From G963665595 sp963665595 (GTDB lineage: Bacteria; Actinomycetota; Coriobacteriia; Coriobacteriales; CADBOM01), in the NCBI GenBank assembly GCA_963665595.2, contig CAXXJK010000004.1, forward strand, positions 496,001-560,000: 64,000 nucleotides of DNA. The letters run 5' to 3'. Below the pieces are notes generated by a model, which saw only the letters and a list, made by a program, of their open reading frames with translations, was not told the origin of the DNA and made no database searches. Within the stretch, counting starts at the first letter, position 1. Each line of letters begins with the position of its first letter. Position numbers and translations under genes: made by a program. Positions 18,201-26,601 of this stretch are shown piece by piece.

Positions 18201-21104
18201 GATGGAACAAACAAGCTGTATCAGTTGCGCGCTTGCACTGACATCAAGAGAGGTGAGTTGATTGTTGAAACAAACAAGCTGTGTCAGTTGCGTATTTGCA
18301 CTGACATCAAGAGCGGTAAGCTGATTGTTGAAACAAACAAATTGTGCCAGTTGCGTATTTGCACTGACGTCAAGAGAAGTGAGTCGATTGATGGAACAAA
18401 CAAACTGTGCCAGTTGCGTATTTGCACTGACATCAAGAACGGTGAGTTGATTGCTGTCACAAGAAAGTCGCGTCAGTTGCGTATTTGCACTGACATCAAG
18501 AGCGGTAAGCTGATTGTTGAAACAAACAAATTGTACCAGTTGCGTATTTGCACTGACATCAAGAGCGGTAAGCTGATTGATGGAACAATCAAGTTGTGTC
18601 AGTTGCGTATTTGCACTGACATTGAGAGCGGTGAGTTGATTGCTGGAACAGTAAAGAGTATCCAGCAACGTATTTGCACTGACATCAAGAGAGGTGAGTT
18701 GATTGCTGGAACAAACAAGTTGTACCAGTTGCGTATTTGCGCTGACATCAAGAGAGGTAATTCCATACCCCACAATATTCACACTTACAACGTCTGCTCC
18801 ACCTAACGTTGCAGGAACAATTATGTCAGTTACACCCCCGACGATTCCATCAATATAGGCACCATTGCTTACTCCGCTTCCGCCAGTAATCACATAATAG
18901 AAAAACGGTGTAATGGTAAAGTTCTTGCTCACGGCACCCGTATAGCTACCAATACCGGTAACCGTCACCGTTGCGGTACCGAGATCGACGTTATTGGTAT
19001 AGGAAAGTGTGTAGTCAGTATCTTTGGCAAGCGGCGTGCCGCTATAGGTAACGGTTGGAAGAGGGGTGACGGCACTCCCCGTCCACGTTTGCTCATAGAT
19101 AGTTGAGAGCGTAGCAGTAGAGATGTCAAAGTGGTTTTGTGGCAAAACCTGTCCTGAATGTCCCCCATCCGCAAGCCATGCCTCAAGGGCAGAAGTATCT
19201 GCAATGTAGTTATTTTGGCAATAAAGCACCTCGAGCTGCATAAGCGATCCCACATCTAACGAGGTAAGATTGTTATTACTACAATCGAGATACTTTAATC
19301 CCCACATCAATTCCCATGCCGTGCTCACATCAAGTGAAGTAAGCCCACAGCCCGAAAACTCCACACTTACCACGCTCGCACCACCCAGCGGACCAAGTAC
19401 AATCGCATCAGTCACGCCACCTACGATGCCCGTGATATAAGCACCATTCCCGTAGGAGCCGCTCCCATTTGAAACAACATGATAGACAAACGGGGTAATG
19501 GTGAAGCTTTTGCTCACGACACCCGTATAGCTACCGATTCCGGTAACCGTTATCGTTGCCGTACCAATAGTGACATTATTGGTATAGGAAAGTGTGTAGT
19601 CGACATCTTTGGTAAGCGTGTTCCCGCCATGAGTGACTGTTGGTTCAGGCGTAATCGACGAGCCCGTCCAAGTCTGATCATTGATAGTCGAGAGCGTAAA
19701 TACTTCGCTCTGTGGCAAAACCTGTCCGTAGTGCCCAGATGTCGCAAGCCACGCCTCAAGAGCAGAAGTATCAGCGATGTAGTTATATCGACATAGGAGA
19801 GATATCAACTGAACGTTATGGCTTGCATCGAGAGAAGTAATGTAATTGTTATCACATTCAAGACGTTTCAACTGCGTATTTGCGCTGACATCAAGAGAAG
19901 TAAGAGCATTGGAACTGCATACAAGCTCTCTCAGGTTTGTGTGGGCGCTTACATCAAGAGAGGTAAGAGAGTTACTGTCACAGTAGAGCCCCGCCAGGTG
20001 TGTGTTAGTGCCTAAATCAAGAGAGGTAAGCGCATTATTGCTGCAATAGATGTTTCCAAGGTTCACGTTAGCACTCAAGTCTAGAGAGGTAAGATTGTTG
20101 CTACTACAATAAAGGCTTAACAACTGAATGTTGTGGCTCAGATCAAGAGAGGTAAGAGAGTCGCCGTGGCAGTTAAGTGATACAAGCAAGGGATTATTGC
20201 TCAAATCCAATGAAATGAGAGAATTCCCATGACAATACAGATCTGTGAGCTGAGTATTGGTACTCAAGTCAAGAGAAGTAAGGGAGTTGTTGCCGCACTG
20301 AAAGTTTATCAGTTGTGTGTTAGCACTCACATCAAGAGAGATGAGCGCATTATTGTCGCAAGCAAATCTTTTGAGCTGCGTATTATGACTTACGTCAAGA
20401 GAGGTAAGAGAATTGCGCTGACAGTACAGATCTGTCAGCTGCGTGTTAGCGCTCACGTCAAGAAAAGTAAGACGGCTTTCCGAGCAAACAAGAAACACTA
20501 GCTGTGCATTGTTGCTGACATCAAGTGAGGAAACCGGATTAACATTATAGAGACACTTCAATGATGTAGCGGCACTTACATCAAGAGAGAAAATCCCGCA
20601 ACTAACGAGGAATGCGCTCACCACATTGGCTCCACCCAATGTGGCAGGGACAACCGCACTTGTAGTGCCACTGACGATACTAGTTATATAGGTACCGTTA
20701 CCGTAGTCGCCACTTCCGTCGGTAACGACATGATAGACAAACGGCGTGATGGTGAAGTTCTCGCTCACAGCACCACTGTAACCACCGATTCCCGTAGCAG
20801 TTACCGTTGCGGTACCAAGACTCACGTTGTTGGTATAGGAAAGCGTGTAGTCGACATTTTTGACCAGTGTAGTGGCCCCATCGATAACCGTTGGCTCAGG
20901 CGTAACTGCGCTTCCTGTCCACGTCTGCTCATATATTGTCGAAAATGTGGCAGTAGAGATATTGATAGCCTGTGGTGTTATCACACCACTGCCAGCAAAT
21001 GCTGGTGCTGGAATAAGCGAACCTATCAGGACAAACGATAATAGGGTTGCGAGCATCTTTTGTCCCCTACTGATGCTCTTCTTTGATGCGCTGTTCTGTT
21101 TCAT
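15276..21104 (-). CDS. Giant surface protein 3: LRR arrays, beta-repeats, three SLH domains
   Basis: 1942 aa, the largest of the tandem trio. I start it at MKQNSASKKSISRGQKML (ATG 21102-21104), which follows AAGAAGG; a GTG nine codons upstream is also in frame. The signal peptide ends near APAFAGS. Four blocks of beta-repeat plus LRR array (with an especially long array, about 20 units, after the first beta-repeat and another of about 15 units near the middle) are followed by several beta-repeats and three SLH domains (RAQVATVLYR; ISREELCTMI; WRASMAKMI). Same architecture as its two neighbours but more diverged at the N-terminus, so it may be the older copy. Confidence 0.9.
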   Translation of the reverse strand: MKQNSASKKSISRGQKMLATLLSFVLIGSLIPAPAFAGSGVITPQAINISTATFSTIYEQTWTGSAVTPEPTVIDGATTLVKNVDYTLSYTNNVSLGTATVTATGIGGYSGAVSENFTITPFVYHVVTDGSGDYGNGTYITSIVSGTTSAVVPATLGGANVVSAFLVSCGIFSLDVSAATSLKCLYNVNPVSSLDVSNNAQLVFLVCSESRLTFLDVSANTQLTDLYCQRNSLTSLDVSHNTQLKRFACDNNALISLDVSANTQLINFQCGNNSLTSLDLSTNTQLTDLYCHGNSLISLDLSNNPLLVSLNCHGDSLTSLDLSHNIQLLSLYCSSNNLTSLDLSANVNLGNIYCSNNALTSLDLGTNTHLAGLYCDSNSLTSLDVSAHTNLRELVCSSNALTSLDVSANTQLKRLECDNNYITSLDASHNVQLISLLCRYNYIADTSALEAWLATSGHYGQVLPQSEVFTLSTINDQTWTGSSITPEPTVTHGGNTLTKDVDYTLSYTNNVTIGTATITVTGIGSYTGVVSKSFTITPFVYHVVSNGSGSYGNGAYITGIVGGVTDAIVLGPLGGASVVSVEFSGCGLTSLDVSTAWELMWGLKYLDCSNNNLTSLDVGSLMQLEVLYCQNNYIADTSALEAWLADGGHSGQVLPQNHFDISTATLSTIYEQTWTGSAVTPLPTVTYSGTPLAKDTDYTLSYTNNVDLGTATVTVTGIGSYTGAVSKNFTITPFFYYVITGGSGVSNGAYIDGIVGGVTDIIVPATLGGADVVSVNIVGYGITSLDVSANTQLVQLVCSSNQLTSLDVSANTLLDTLYCSSNQLTALNVSANTQLTQLDCSINQLTALDVSANTQLVQFVCFNNQLTALDVSANTQLTRLSCDSNQLTVLDVSANTQLAQFVCSINRLTSLDVSANTQLAQFVCFNNQLTALDVSANTQLTQLVCFNNQLTSLDVSASAQLIQLVCSINQLTSLDVSANTLLDTLYCGNNQLTALDISANTLLDTLYCNDNYIVDTSALEAWLTVPGHEGQVLPQYAWDISLATLSPVYEQTWTGSAITPLPTVTYAGNTLVKDTDYTLSYTNNVNLGTATVTATGIGSYTGSVSKDFTITPFVYHVVTDGSGSFGNGAYITGMTGGITDMVVPVTLGGANVVSVELSGYSLTALDVSAALALKMLSCIANNLVTLDVSHNTALEDLYCSGNLFTSLDISHNSSLEEFICAGNQLTSIDVSNNVALTVLDCSFNNLASLDVSHNTPLETLYCAWNFLTSLDISSNTQLNSFACENNSLTSLDVSHTTQLVQLSCNNNVLISLDVSANTLLTTLYCDYNYIIHTAALENWLAVSGHVGAVTPQNTVDITGAGVVLNPRIYTYTGSGITPVPVLTYSNGADTVALIEGTDYTLAYSDNVNVGTATITITGTGNCTGTTSATFDIVAADIASASIALIADETWTGSAITPLSVITFNGATLVKDTDYTLSYADNIEVGRATVTVSGIGNFKSSTDVTFNIIFKDITLSTIGAVPNQTWTGNAITPSLTVTYETITLVRDSDYTISYIGNTGVGTATIVISGIGHYRGNTSTTFNIVARDIVSATVAPVSDQTWTGSAITPLPVATFNGMTLVKDTDYTLSYVNNINVGTATITLTGINNLSGSRDVTFDIVGKDIASTVVTPVSKKLYTGSPVEPLLTIQDGSYTLVKDIDYTLSYTNNTLNGTATATASGIGHYTNTTSINFSVVRFSDVSYDLWYITDGWLTYVVENDLMSGYAGTTDFGPFDFISRAQVATVLYRAACKDDPSLVSIYGSTTDPSHYATTTVFVDEAVGVYYTAAINWAQAAGIMTGYAPEYRVVAPDNMISREELCTMIARYVRVVDPTKGAQTGPVDYSNIRGMDEVFDWARANVQWCASWGIVGGLNRGGGIFDMCPRDPAWRASMAKMITVSIRDVIG
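18070..18770 (-). repeat. 63-bp DNA repeats encoding LRRs in surface protein 3
   Basis: About eleven consecutive 63-bp units with the same conserved words as the array at 8350-8920 (GCACTGACATCAAGAG; GTAAGCTGATTG; CAGTTGCGTATTTGC). The two arrays are clearly homologous and some units are almost identical between the two genes. Confidence 0.8.
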
Positions 21105-21399
21105 GTGTGCCTTCTTTCCACGCCTTCTCACGTACTCTCAGTTATGTGGAAGCTTCATCCTCTATAATAATAGCAAGTAATATACAGTTTTATACATTTT
21201 ATTGGTATATTTTTTTACTTATTTGTATAGTATTCTTACTAATTTGTTAATGAAACCACAGCAATTGTTTGAGCTGCAATCAAGCGAGCAGGCACATAAA
21301 AATATGAAGCCTTTACGTACGACTGATTCTATTAAGATTGAGACTACGAGCTTAAATGTTTCCGTGATAACTCGCTTCAGAAACATAACCTAAACGCAG
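21105..21399. other. AT-rich upstream region of surface protein 3
   Basis: About 300 bp with no supported gene. It is AT-rich next to the surface gene start, as in the two sister genes, and probably carries its minus-strand promoter; no clear hexamers are claimed. Confidence 0.5.
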
Positions 21400-21432
21400 G
21401 TTGGACCCAAACTTTTAATTTCTGGGTCCAAC
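21400..21432 (-). terminator. Hairpin downstream of iscU
   Basis: GTTGGACCCA (21400-21409) and TGGGTCCAAC (21423-21432) form a perfect 10-bp stem with a 13-base loop, 67 bp after the iscU stop. There is no strong U-tract, so it may be a weak terminator or a 3' stabilising hairpin. Confidence 0.55.
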
Positions 21433-21499
21433 AATGAGGTCGCGCCTCACGCGACTATTATTTTTTCATGACTACAGACGCAATATATTCAAGAATTAC

Positions 21500-21937
21500 T
21501 TAGTAGTCCTCGTCTTCTTCGTCTTCGGAGATATCATTCTTTGGCTTCTCGAGCCCATCAATAGTAATACCATTCTTGATAGCGTAATCCCAAAGCGCTG
21601 CGTGAATTGCCTCTTCGGCCAGAAGCGAGCAGTGTAATTTAATGGGGGGAAGACCATCAAGTGCCTCGGCAACAGCCGTATTGGTGATTGAAAGCGCTTC
21701 GTTTATGCTTTTTCCCTTTACGAGTTCAGTAGCCATACTGCTCGTAGCTACTGCCGCTCCGCATCCAAATGTCTTAAATTTCACATCTCTGATGATCTGA
21801 TCGTCGTCGATATCAAAATAGATACGCATGATATCACCGCATTTGGCGTTTCCTACCGTTCCCACGCCGCTGGGATTTTCGAGTTCGCCCACATTACGGG
21901 GATGGGTGAAATGCTCCATAACCTTATCAGAATACAT
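21500..21937 (-). CDS. iscU: NifU/IscU-type Fe-S cluster scaffold
   Basis: 145 aa. The three conserved cluster-binding cysteines are present: GNAKCGD (about residue 33), TFGCGAAVA (about 60) and LHCSLLAEEAI (about 103). The Asp after the first Cys (CGD) is kept. The protein opens MYSDKVMEHFTHPRNVGELE, typical of the NifU-N/IscU fold, and ends in a very acidic tail (SEDEEDEDY). It receives sulfur from the cysteine desulfurase encoded 18 bp upstream and builds clusters for transfer to apo-proteins. No IscA, ferredoxin or HscAB follows, so this is the minimal two-gene system common in anaerobes. Confidence 0.95.
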   Translation of the reverse strand: MYSDKVMEHFTHPRNVGELENPSGVGTVGNAKCGDIMRIYFDIDDDQIIRDVKFKTFGCGAAVATSSMATELVKGKSINEALSITNTAVAEALDGLPPIKLHCSLLAEEAIHAALWDYAIKNGITIDGLEKPKNDISEDEEDEDY

Positions 21938-21955
21938 AATCGTTCTCCTCCGTTT

Positions 21956-23185
21956 CTAGGCAATCTTTGTCTTGAACAGGCGGGCGGGCGCATCTTTTCC
22001 GTCTTCACCATGAAGAAGGAAATCTTCATAGAGCGGACTCATGCTGCGCAAACGTTCGACAATACCGACAAGCTCATCAATGGTATAGTCAATGTCGGCT
22101 TGGGTGGTCTCTTCATCAGTGGTCAGGCGCAGTGAACCATGAGCGATCTCATGAGGAAGTCCGATGGCCAGAAGCACATGGGAAGGGTCAAGAGAACCCG
22201 ACGTACATGCAGAACCACTCGAAGCGCAAATACCCTTATTCTCCAAACACAGCAGCAGCGACTCCCCCTCAATAAAACGAATGCTTACATTGATGTTGTT
22301 GGGAAGACGACGAGAAGCATCACCATTAAGGCGAACAAAGGGTATACGCGTCAGAATCTGACTGATTGCGTAATCTCGCAGAATGGTTTCTCGAGCAGCG
22401 CGTTCTTCAAGAGAAGCAAAAGCCTTCTCTGCAGCTTTCGCCATTCCCACGATAGCAGGTACATTTTCTGTACCGGCACGACGCTTGCGCTCCTGAGCCC
22501 CTCCCTGCAAAAAAGCCCCTATTTTGACTCCCGTACGAATGTAGAGAAATCCTACGCCTTTGGGGCCATTAAACTTGTGCCCTGAAGCCGAAAGCATATC
22601 GATATGCATCTCATCAACCGATATCGGTATATGAGCGTAGGCCTGAACCGCATCCGTATGAAACAAAACACCCGCTTCATGGGCTATAGCGCCAATTTCA
22701 GCGATGGGCTCAATGGTTCCAATTTCGTTATTGGCAAACATAAGTGTGATGAGAATAGTATCAGGTCGCAGCGCAGCGCGTACTGCTTCAGGGTCAACCA
22801 GTCCGTTCTCATCCACGTCCAGATAGGTTACTTCAAAACCATGCTTCTCAAGATACTGGCAGGAGTGAAGTACTGCGTGATGTTCAATGGTACTGGTAAT
22901 GATGTGGCGACCCTTGACTGCGAGTGCGTCAGCAGTCATGCGAATAGCCCAGTTATCCGCTTCGGTACCTCCCGAGGTGAAATATATCTCCTTTGCCTTG
23001 CATCCCAAAGTAGCAGCAATGGTTGCACGCGCGTCGTCGATAGCAGCTTTAGCTTGTTGCCCCAACCCATAAATGGTTGAAGAGTTCCCATATTGTTTTG
23101 AAAAGTACGGCAGCATCGCATCTACAACAGCAGGATCGGTGCACGTTGTCGCAGCGTTATCAAGATAGATGATTCTCTGTTCCAT
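21956..23185 (-). CDS. iscS: NifS/IscS-type cysteine desulfurase
   Basis: 409 aa PLP enzyme that converts cysteine to alanine and passes persulfide to IscU. Features: YLDNAATT at the N-terminus, the PLP lysine in SASGHKFNGPKG, and the catalytic loop cysteine in SSGSACTSGSLDPSHVL. The loop is long and flexible (class I, IscS/NifS type). It is co-transcribed with iscU. A -35/-10 pair and a palindromic operator-like element lie immediately upstream. Confidence 0.95.
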   Translation of the reverse strand: MEQRIIYLDNAATTCTDPAVVDAMLPYFSKQYGNSSTIYGLGQQAKAAIDDARATIAATLGCKAKEIYFTSGGTEADNWAIRMTADALAVKGRHIITSTIEHHAVLHSCQYLEKHGFEVTYLDVDENGLVDPEAVRAALRPDTILITLMFANNEIGTIEPIAEIGAIAHEAGVLFHTDAVQAYAHIPISVDEMHIDMLSASGHKFNGPKGVGFLYIRTGVKIGAFLQGGAQERKRRAGTENVPAIVGMAKAAEKAFASLEERAARETILRDYAISQILTRIPFVRLNGDASRRLPNNINVSIRFIEGESLLLCLENKGICASSGSACTSGSLDPSHVLLAIGLPHEIAHGSLRLTTDEETTQADIDYTIDELVGIVERLRSMSPLYEDFLLHGEDGKDAPARLFKTKIA

Positions 23186-23204
23186 AGTCAGGCCCCTTCA
23201 TCAA

Positions 23205-23225
23205 TTCCTACTATTTTAGTAGGAA
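23205..23225 (-). promoter_or_regulatory. Palindromic operator in the iscS leader, IscR/Rrf2-like
   Basis: TTCCTACT (23205-23212), loop ATTTT, AGTAGGAA (23218-23225): an 8-bp perfect dyad. It resembles the known IscR type 1 layout YYGACTnnnnnAGTCRR with the G/C pair replaced symmetrically by T/A. It lies 20 bp upstream of the iscS start and just downstream of the -10 element, where a bound repressor would block transcription. Assignment to an Rrf2-family regulator is inference; no such gene is in the window. Confidence 0.65.
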
Positions 23226-23239
23226 TAAAAGTTAGCCCC

Positions 23240-23267
23240 AGCATACTACAGGAATTCAGATTGTCAA
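23240..23267 (-). promoter_or_regulatory. Sigma-70-type promoter of iscSU
   Basis: On the minus strand TTGACA (23262-23267) is followed after 16 bp by TATGCT (23240-23245). The predicted start of transcription falls just before the palindrome at 23205-23225. Confidence 0.75.
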
Positions 23268-23282
23268 GTACGCTTCAAAATT

Positions 23283-23810
23283 TCACAGAGTGCCCGCTGC
23301 GCGCGCCGCTTCGACCTCATCAATAGCCTCCTGAGGGCTATAGGGACAAAAGCCAGTTCCCTCTTTAAGAATCTCCAACGAATCGCCAACGTTGACAGTT
23401 CCGCCCTTCAACACAACGGCGAATATACCTTCCTTAGGAAAGATGCAGTCGCCGGCAAGATAGTAGATGGCACAACGCGTATGGCACACTTTGCCAATCT
23501 GACTAATCATGACCTCGACCTCATCGCCGAGCCGTACAACCGTTCCGATGGGTAAGGTGAGTAAATCGATACCAGCCGTTGTGAAGTTCTCTGCGAAATC
23601 GCCCTCGTTTACCTCAAGACCCAGTGCGCGGGCCTTTTCGATCGACTCGAGCGCAAGAAACGATACCTGTCGATGCCAATCGCCTGCATGAGCATCATCT
23701 GTGCAGCCAAGCTGCTCAACAACCACGACAGACCCAGATGCGACCGGCTCCTTGCGTGTTCCCTTCGCTCGTGAAAGATTGATACTGCAGATTGTTGGTG
23801 TGTCGGCCAT
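23283..23810 (-). CDS. MOSC-domain protein
   Basis: 175 aa from the ATG at 23808-23810, which follows AGGAGGAGAC; an upstream in-frame start at 23840 lacks a comparable site. MOSC features: GDWHRQVSFL, GDFAENFTTAGIDL, and the conserved cysteine region GKVCHTRCAIYYLAGDC. MOSC domains, as in the molybdenum cofactor sulfurase C-terminus and YiiM, handle sulfur or molybdenum-cofactor chemistry. Stand-alone MOSC proteins often sit with Moco genes; here the neighbours are iscSU and a stress protein, so the substrate is not shown. Confidence 0.88.
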   Translation of the reverse strand: MADTPTICSINLSRAKGTRKEPVASGSVVVVEQLGCTDDAHAGDWHRQVSFLALESIEKARALGLEVNEGDFAENFTTAGIDLLTLPIGTVVRLGDEVEVMISQIGKVCHTRCAIYYLAGDCIFPKEGIFAVVLKGGTVNVGDSLEILKEGTGFCPYSPQEAIDEVEAARAAGTL

Positions 23811-23857
23811 GTCTCCTCCTGAAACCGCCCAAGCGGCCATTTAAACGTGAATAAAAA

Positions 23858-23887
23858 CAGGCAGGAACCCTCTTCGGCCCCTGCCTG
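23858..23887 (-). terminator. Rho-independent terminator of the universal stress protein gene
   Basis: CAGGCAGG (23858-23865) pairs with CCTGCCTG (23880-23887). On the minus strand the stem is followed by TTTTTAT. It lies about 65 bp after the stop at 23953. Confidence 0.85.
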
Positions 23888-23952
23888 CCATTGCCTACTG
23901 ATTCAGTACGTTTTAGGATACTTACCTCAGGATGACCTGTCAAGCGATCTGA

Positions 23953-24423
23953 CTATTTGACAATAAGGACAGATGTGCCCGCGCTCCGTATGACCGCATA
24001 GCTCACACTTCCGAGCATACCACGGACAGCGCCCAACCCTCGACATCCCATGATGATACAGTCGGCTTCGTGGTCCTCGGCATAGGAGATGATCTCGTCT
24101 GCCGGCGCAACACCAAACACAAACTCGATGGTGATCTGATCTCTGACTGCGGCGATAGTGTCAGCTATCGTTGCCTCGAACTCGTTCTTTTTGATCATCA
24201 CCCGTTCGTCATTTATCTCTTTGACCTGCTCAGGGTCGACGTACGACGCTTCTCCCCCAAACGGACTCATGTAGCTCATATATGTCTGGGTGTCTATGAT
24301 AATGACGTTTACAATGTGAATTTCCACGCGTGAATCAGCCCGGGCAAATTCAACGGCCTTACGCAATGCGCTAAAAGCCAACTCGGAACCATCAAATGCA
24401 ACGACAATACGGTTGAAGATCAT
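23953..24423 (-). CDS. Universal stress protein, UspA family
   Basis: 156 aa from MIFNRIVVAFDGSELAF (ATG 24421-24423, after GAGAAGGAG); an upstream in-frame ATG at 24480 is less likely. The N-terminal strand IVVAFDGS and the C-terminal ATP-binding motif G-2x-G-9x-G(S/T) (GCRGLGAVRGMLGS, then SVLIVK) mark the ATP-binding UspA class. These proteins aid survival in stationary phase or stress. It is monocistronic with its own terminator. Confidence 0.92.
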   Translation of the reverse strand: MIFNRIVVAFDGSELAFSALRKAVEFARADSRVEIHIVNVIIIDTQTYMSYMSPFGGEASYVDPEQVKEINDERVMIKKNEFEATIADTIAAVRDQITIEFVFGVAPADEIISYAEDHEADCIIMGCRGLGAVRGMLGSVSYAVIRSAGTSVLIVK

Positions 24424-24601
24424 GGGTCGCTCCTTCTCCAATAGCTGCTGGTATGACAGAAACTGCGTACTTCGTAGCACCCGGCTCCCCTGCTAACAAT
24501 ACACTAAAACACGTAAGCATCTAAGTCAAATATGCATTATTTCAGAGGCATAATCCTTCGTCCTATTAAGCGACAAGAAGTTCACCTCTAATCTTGCATT
24601 C

Positions 24602-26032
24602 CTATACCGCAAACTCCCGCTCAACAACCTGAGCAACTTTTCGAGCGACATCCTCCGCGACGCTCAGATCCTTTGCCTCAATCATAACGCGTACAAGAGG
24701 TTCAGTCCCTGATGCGCGCACCAGTACGCGCCCTTCTCCATTCAAGCATTCCTCGGCTTCGCGCACCGCATCATGAACAGCCGTGAGCGATGAAAGCAGA
24801 CTTTTATTGGCTACCGGCACATTGATGAGGATCTGAGGATAGCGTGTCATGACCGCTGCTAGCTGAGCAAGTGTCTTTCCTGAACGCTTCATCTCTGCAA
24901 TAAGCTGAACTGCCGTAATCAAACCATCGCCTGTAGAATTGTAATCAAGAAAGATGGTGTGCCCTGACTGCTCTCCACCTAAGACATAGCCATGGTTCAA
25001 CATACATTCCAACACATGGCGATCGCCCACAGGTGTCTCTACTACATGAATGCCCTGTGCTTCCATAGCTTTTTTGAAGCCCAGATTTGACATGACCGTC
25101 GAAACGATAGTGTCATGCGCAAGCCGCCCTTGCTCCTTCAAAGCAACCGCACAGATAGCCCCTATTACGTCGCCGTCAAGAATATTTCCCTCTGCGTCAA
25201 CGGCAAGGAGACGATCAGCGTCGCCATCATGGGCAATGCCAAGATCGGCATGACATTCTCGCACGAATGCAGAAAGTCCGCTGAGATGAGTCGAGCCACA
25301 ATTGACATTGATGTCGTTACCATTGTAGTCATCATTCATCACATAAATCGTCGCGCCCAGTCTGCGCAATGCTTCGGGCGTAGTACGGCATGAAGCACCA
25401 TGAGCGCAGTCAACGGCCACCACAAGGCCCGAAAAATCTATATCTCCCACCGTCTGCACCGCATGAGACACATAGAAATCGACGGCATCTTCAAGAGGCT
25501 CAGCACAGCCGACCGCTGCCCCCACCGCCGTAGTATCGCAGCGCTGATCGTGAAGAGCGTCAACCACATTGCAGAGGCGACGCAGATGACCATGACGGCC
25601 GAGAAGTTCATCGACCGCAGACCGCTCAAACATGAGCGCCCCTTGAAGGTAGTCCTCAAAGCGCTGCTGAATCTCCTCGCCCAACTTTCGGCCGTCAGCC
25701 GTAAAGAACTTGATGCCGTTGTAACGCGGAGGATTATGCGAAGCTGAAATAACAACCCCGCCGTCGTATCCCTTTTCACGGGACAGCAGCGCAATAGCAG
25801 GAGTCGGGATGATGCCAGCTAAATGAGCAATGCCTCCAGCGGACATGATACCGGAGATCAGCGCCGCCTCGAGCATAGCGCCGCTTCGACGGGTATCTTT
25901 ACCTATGACAAGGTCTTTCCCCAGAAATAAAACAGCGGCCTGACCCAGATTATAGGCCATATTGCAGGTCAACTCTGTATTGGCTACACCACGTACACCG
26001 TCGGTGCCAAACAGGCGTCTAGGAGCATGCAT
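24602..26032 (-). CDS. glmM: Phosphoglucosamine mutase
   Basis: 476 aa from MHAPRRLFGTDGVRGVAN, after GAGGGAGAG. It interconverts glucosamine-6-phosphate and glucosamine-1-phosphate on the way to UDP-GlcNAc for peptidoglycan. Active-site phosphoserine loop ISASHNPPRYNGIKFF, metal loop AHDGDADR, sugar loop GGEQSGH and phosphate-binding RASGTEPLVRVM are all intact. It follows rplM-rpsI on the same strand, a common neighbourhood (rpsI-glmM) in Gram-positives. A hairpin at 26120-26150 separates them. Confidence 0.96.
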   Translation of the reverse strand: MHAPRRLFGTDGVRGVANTELTCNMAYNLGQAAVLFLGKDLVIGKDTRRSGAMLEAALISGIMSAGGIAHLAGIIPTPAIALLSREKGYDGGVVISASHNPPRYNGIKFFTADGRKLGEEIQQRFEDYLQGALMFERSAVDELLGRHGHLRRLCNVVDALHDQRCDTTAVGAAVGCAEPLEDAVDFYVSHAVQTVGDIDFSGLVVAVDCAHGASCRTTPEALRRLGATIYVMNDDYNGNDINVNCGSTHLSGLSAFVRECHADLGIAHDGDADRLLAVDAEGNILDGDVIGAICAVALKEQGRLAHDTIVSTVMSNLGFKKAMEAQGIHVVETPVGDRHVLECMLNHGYVLGGEQSGHTIFLDYNSTGDGLITAVQLIAEMKRSGKTLAQLAAVMTRYPQILINVPVANKSLLSSLTAVHDAVREAEECLNGEGRVLVRASGTEPLVRVMIEAKDLSVAEDVARKVAQVVEREFAV

Positions 26033-26119
26033 GTACTCTCCCTCTGGTAGTTGCGATCGCTTTATTGTACACAAGAAATAGCTTCTTCTAGAAAATATCT
26101 TCGTATCAGCATCATTAAC

Positions 26120-26150
26120 AAGAACAGCCGTCGATGCGACGGCTGTTCTT
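26120..26150 (-). terminator. Hairpin downstream of rpsI
   Basis: AAGAACAGCCGTCG (26120-26133) and CGACGGCTGTTCTT (26137-26150) form a perfect 14-bp stem with a 3-base loop, 57 bp after the rpsI stop. The U-run is short (TTCTTGTTAAT), so read-through to glmM is possible. Confidence 0.75.
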
Positions 26151-26206
26151 CGAAATTCTTATATCTGTTTTCGACATCAAACGATGTACAACAGCGAGTC
26201 TCTCGA

Positions 26207-26599
26207 TTAGCGCTTTGAAAACTGCGGGCGCTTACGAGCCTTCTTGAGACCATATTTCTTACGCTCGACCACGCGAGCATCGCGTGTGAGGTAGCCAGCC
26301 TTCTTCAGATCAGCACGGTAGTCGCCAGCGTCAATGAGAGCGCGAGCAATACCCAGACGAACTGCGCCTGCCTGACCAGAGGTGCCGCCTCCGTTGCAAA
26401 GAGCAATGACGTCGAAGTGATCAACGGTATCGGTAGCCTTAAACGGCAAAACCGCATAGTTGAGAAGTTCTTGACGACCAAAGTAATCGGCGCCGTTGCG
26501 ACCATTGATGGTCACCTTGCCGGTACCCGGCATGATACGCACACGCGCAATTGCATTCTTGCGACGTCCGGTACCATAATAGATTGCGTCATTAGCCAT
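26207..26599 (-). CDS. rpsI: 30S ribosomal protein S9
   Basis: 130 aa. It has the family core YYGTGRRKNAIARVRIMPGTG, NGGGTSGQAGAVRLGIARAL and the invariant basic C-terminus ending KARKRPQFSKR, which reaches the ribosomal P site. It starts 2 bp after the rplM stop; the two form the universal L13-S9 operon. Confidence 0.98.
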   Translation of the reverse strand: MANDAIYYGTGRRKNAIARVRIMPGTGKVTINGRNGADYFGRQELLNYAVLPFKATDTVDHFDVIALCNGGGTSGQAGAVRLGIARALIDAGDYRADLKKAGYLTRDARVVERKKYGLKKARKRPQFSKR

Positions 26600-26601
26600 A
26601 G

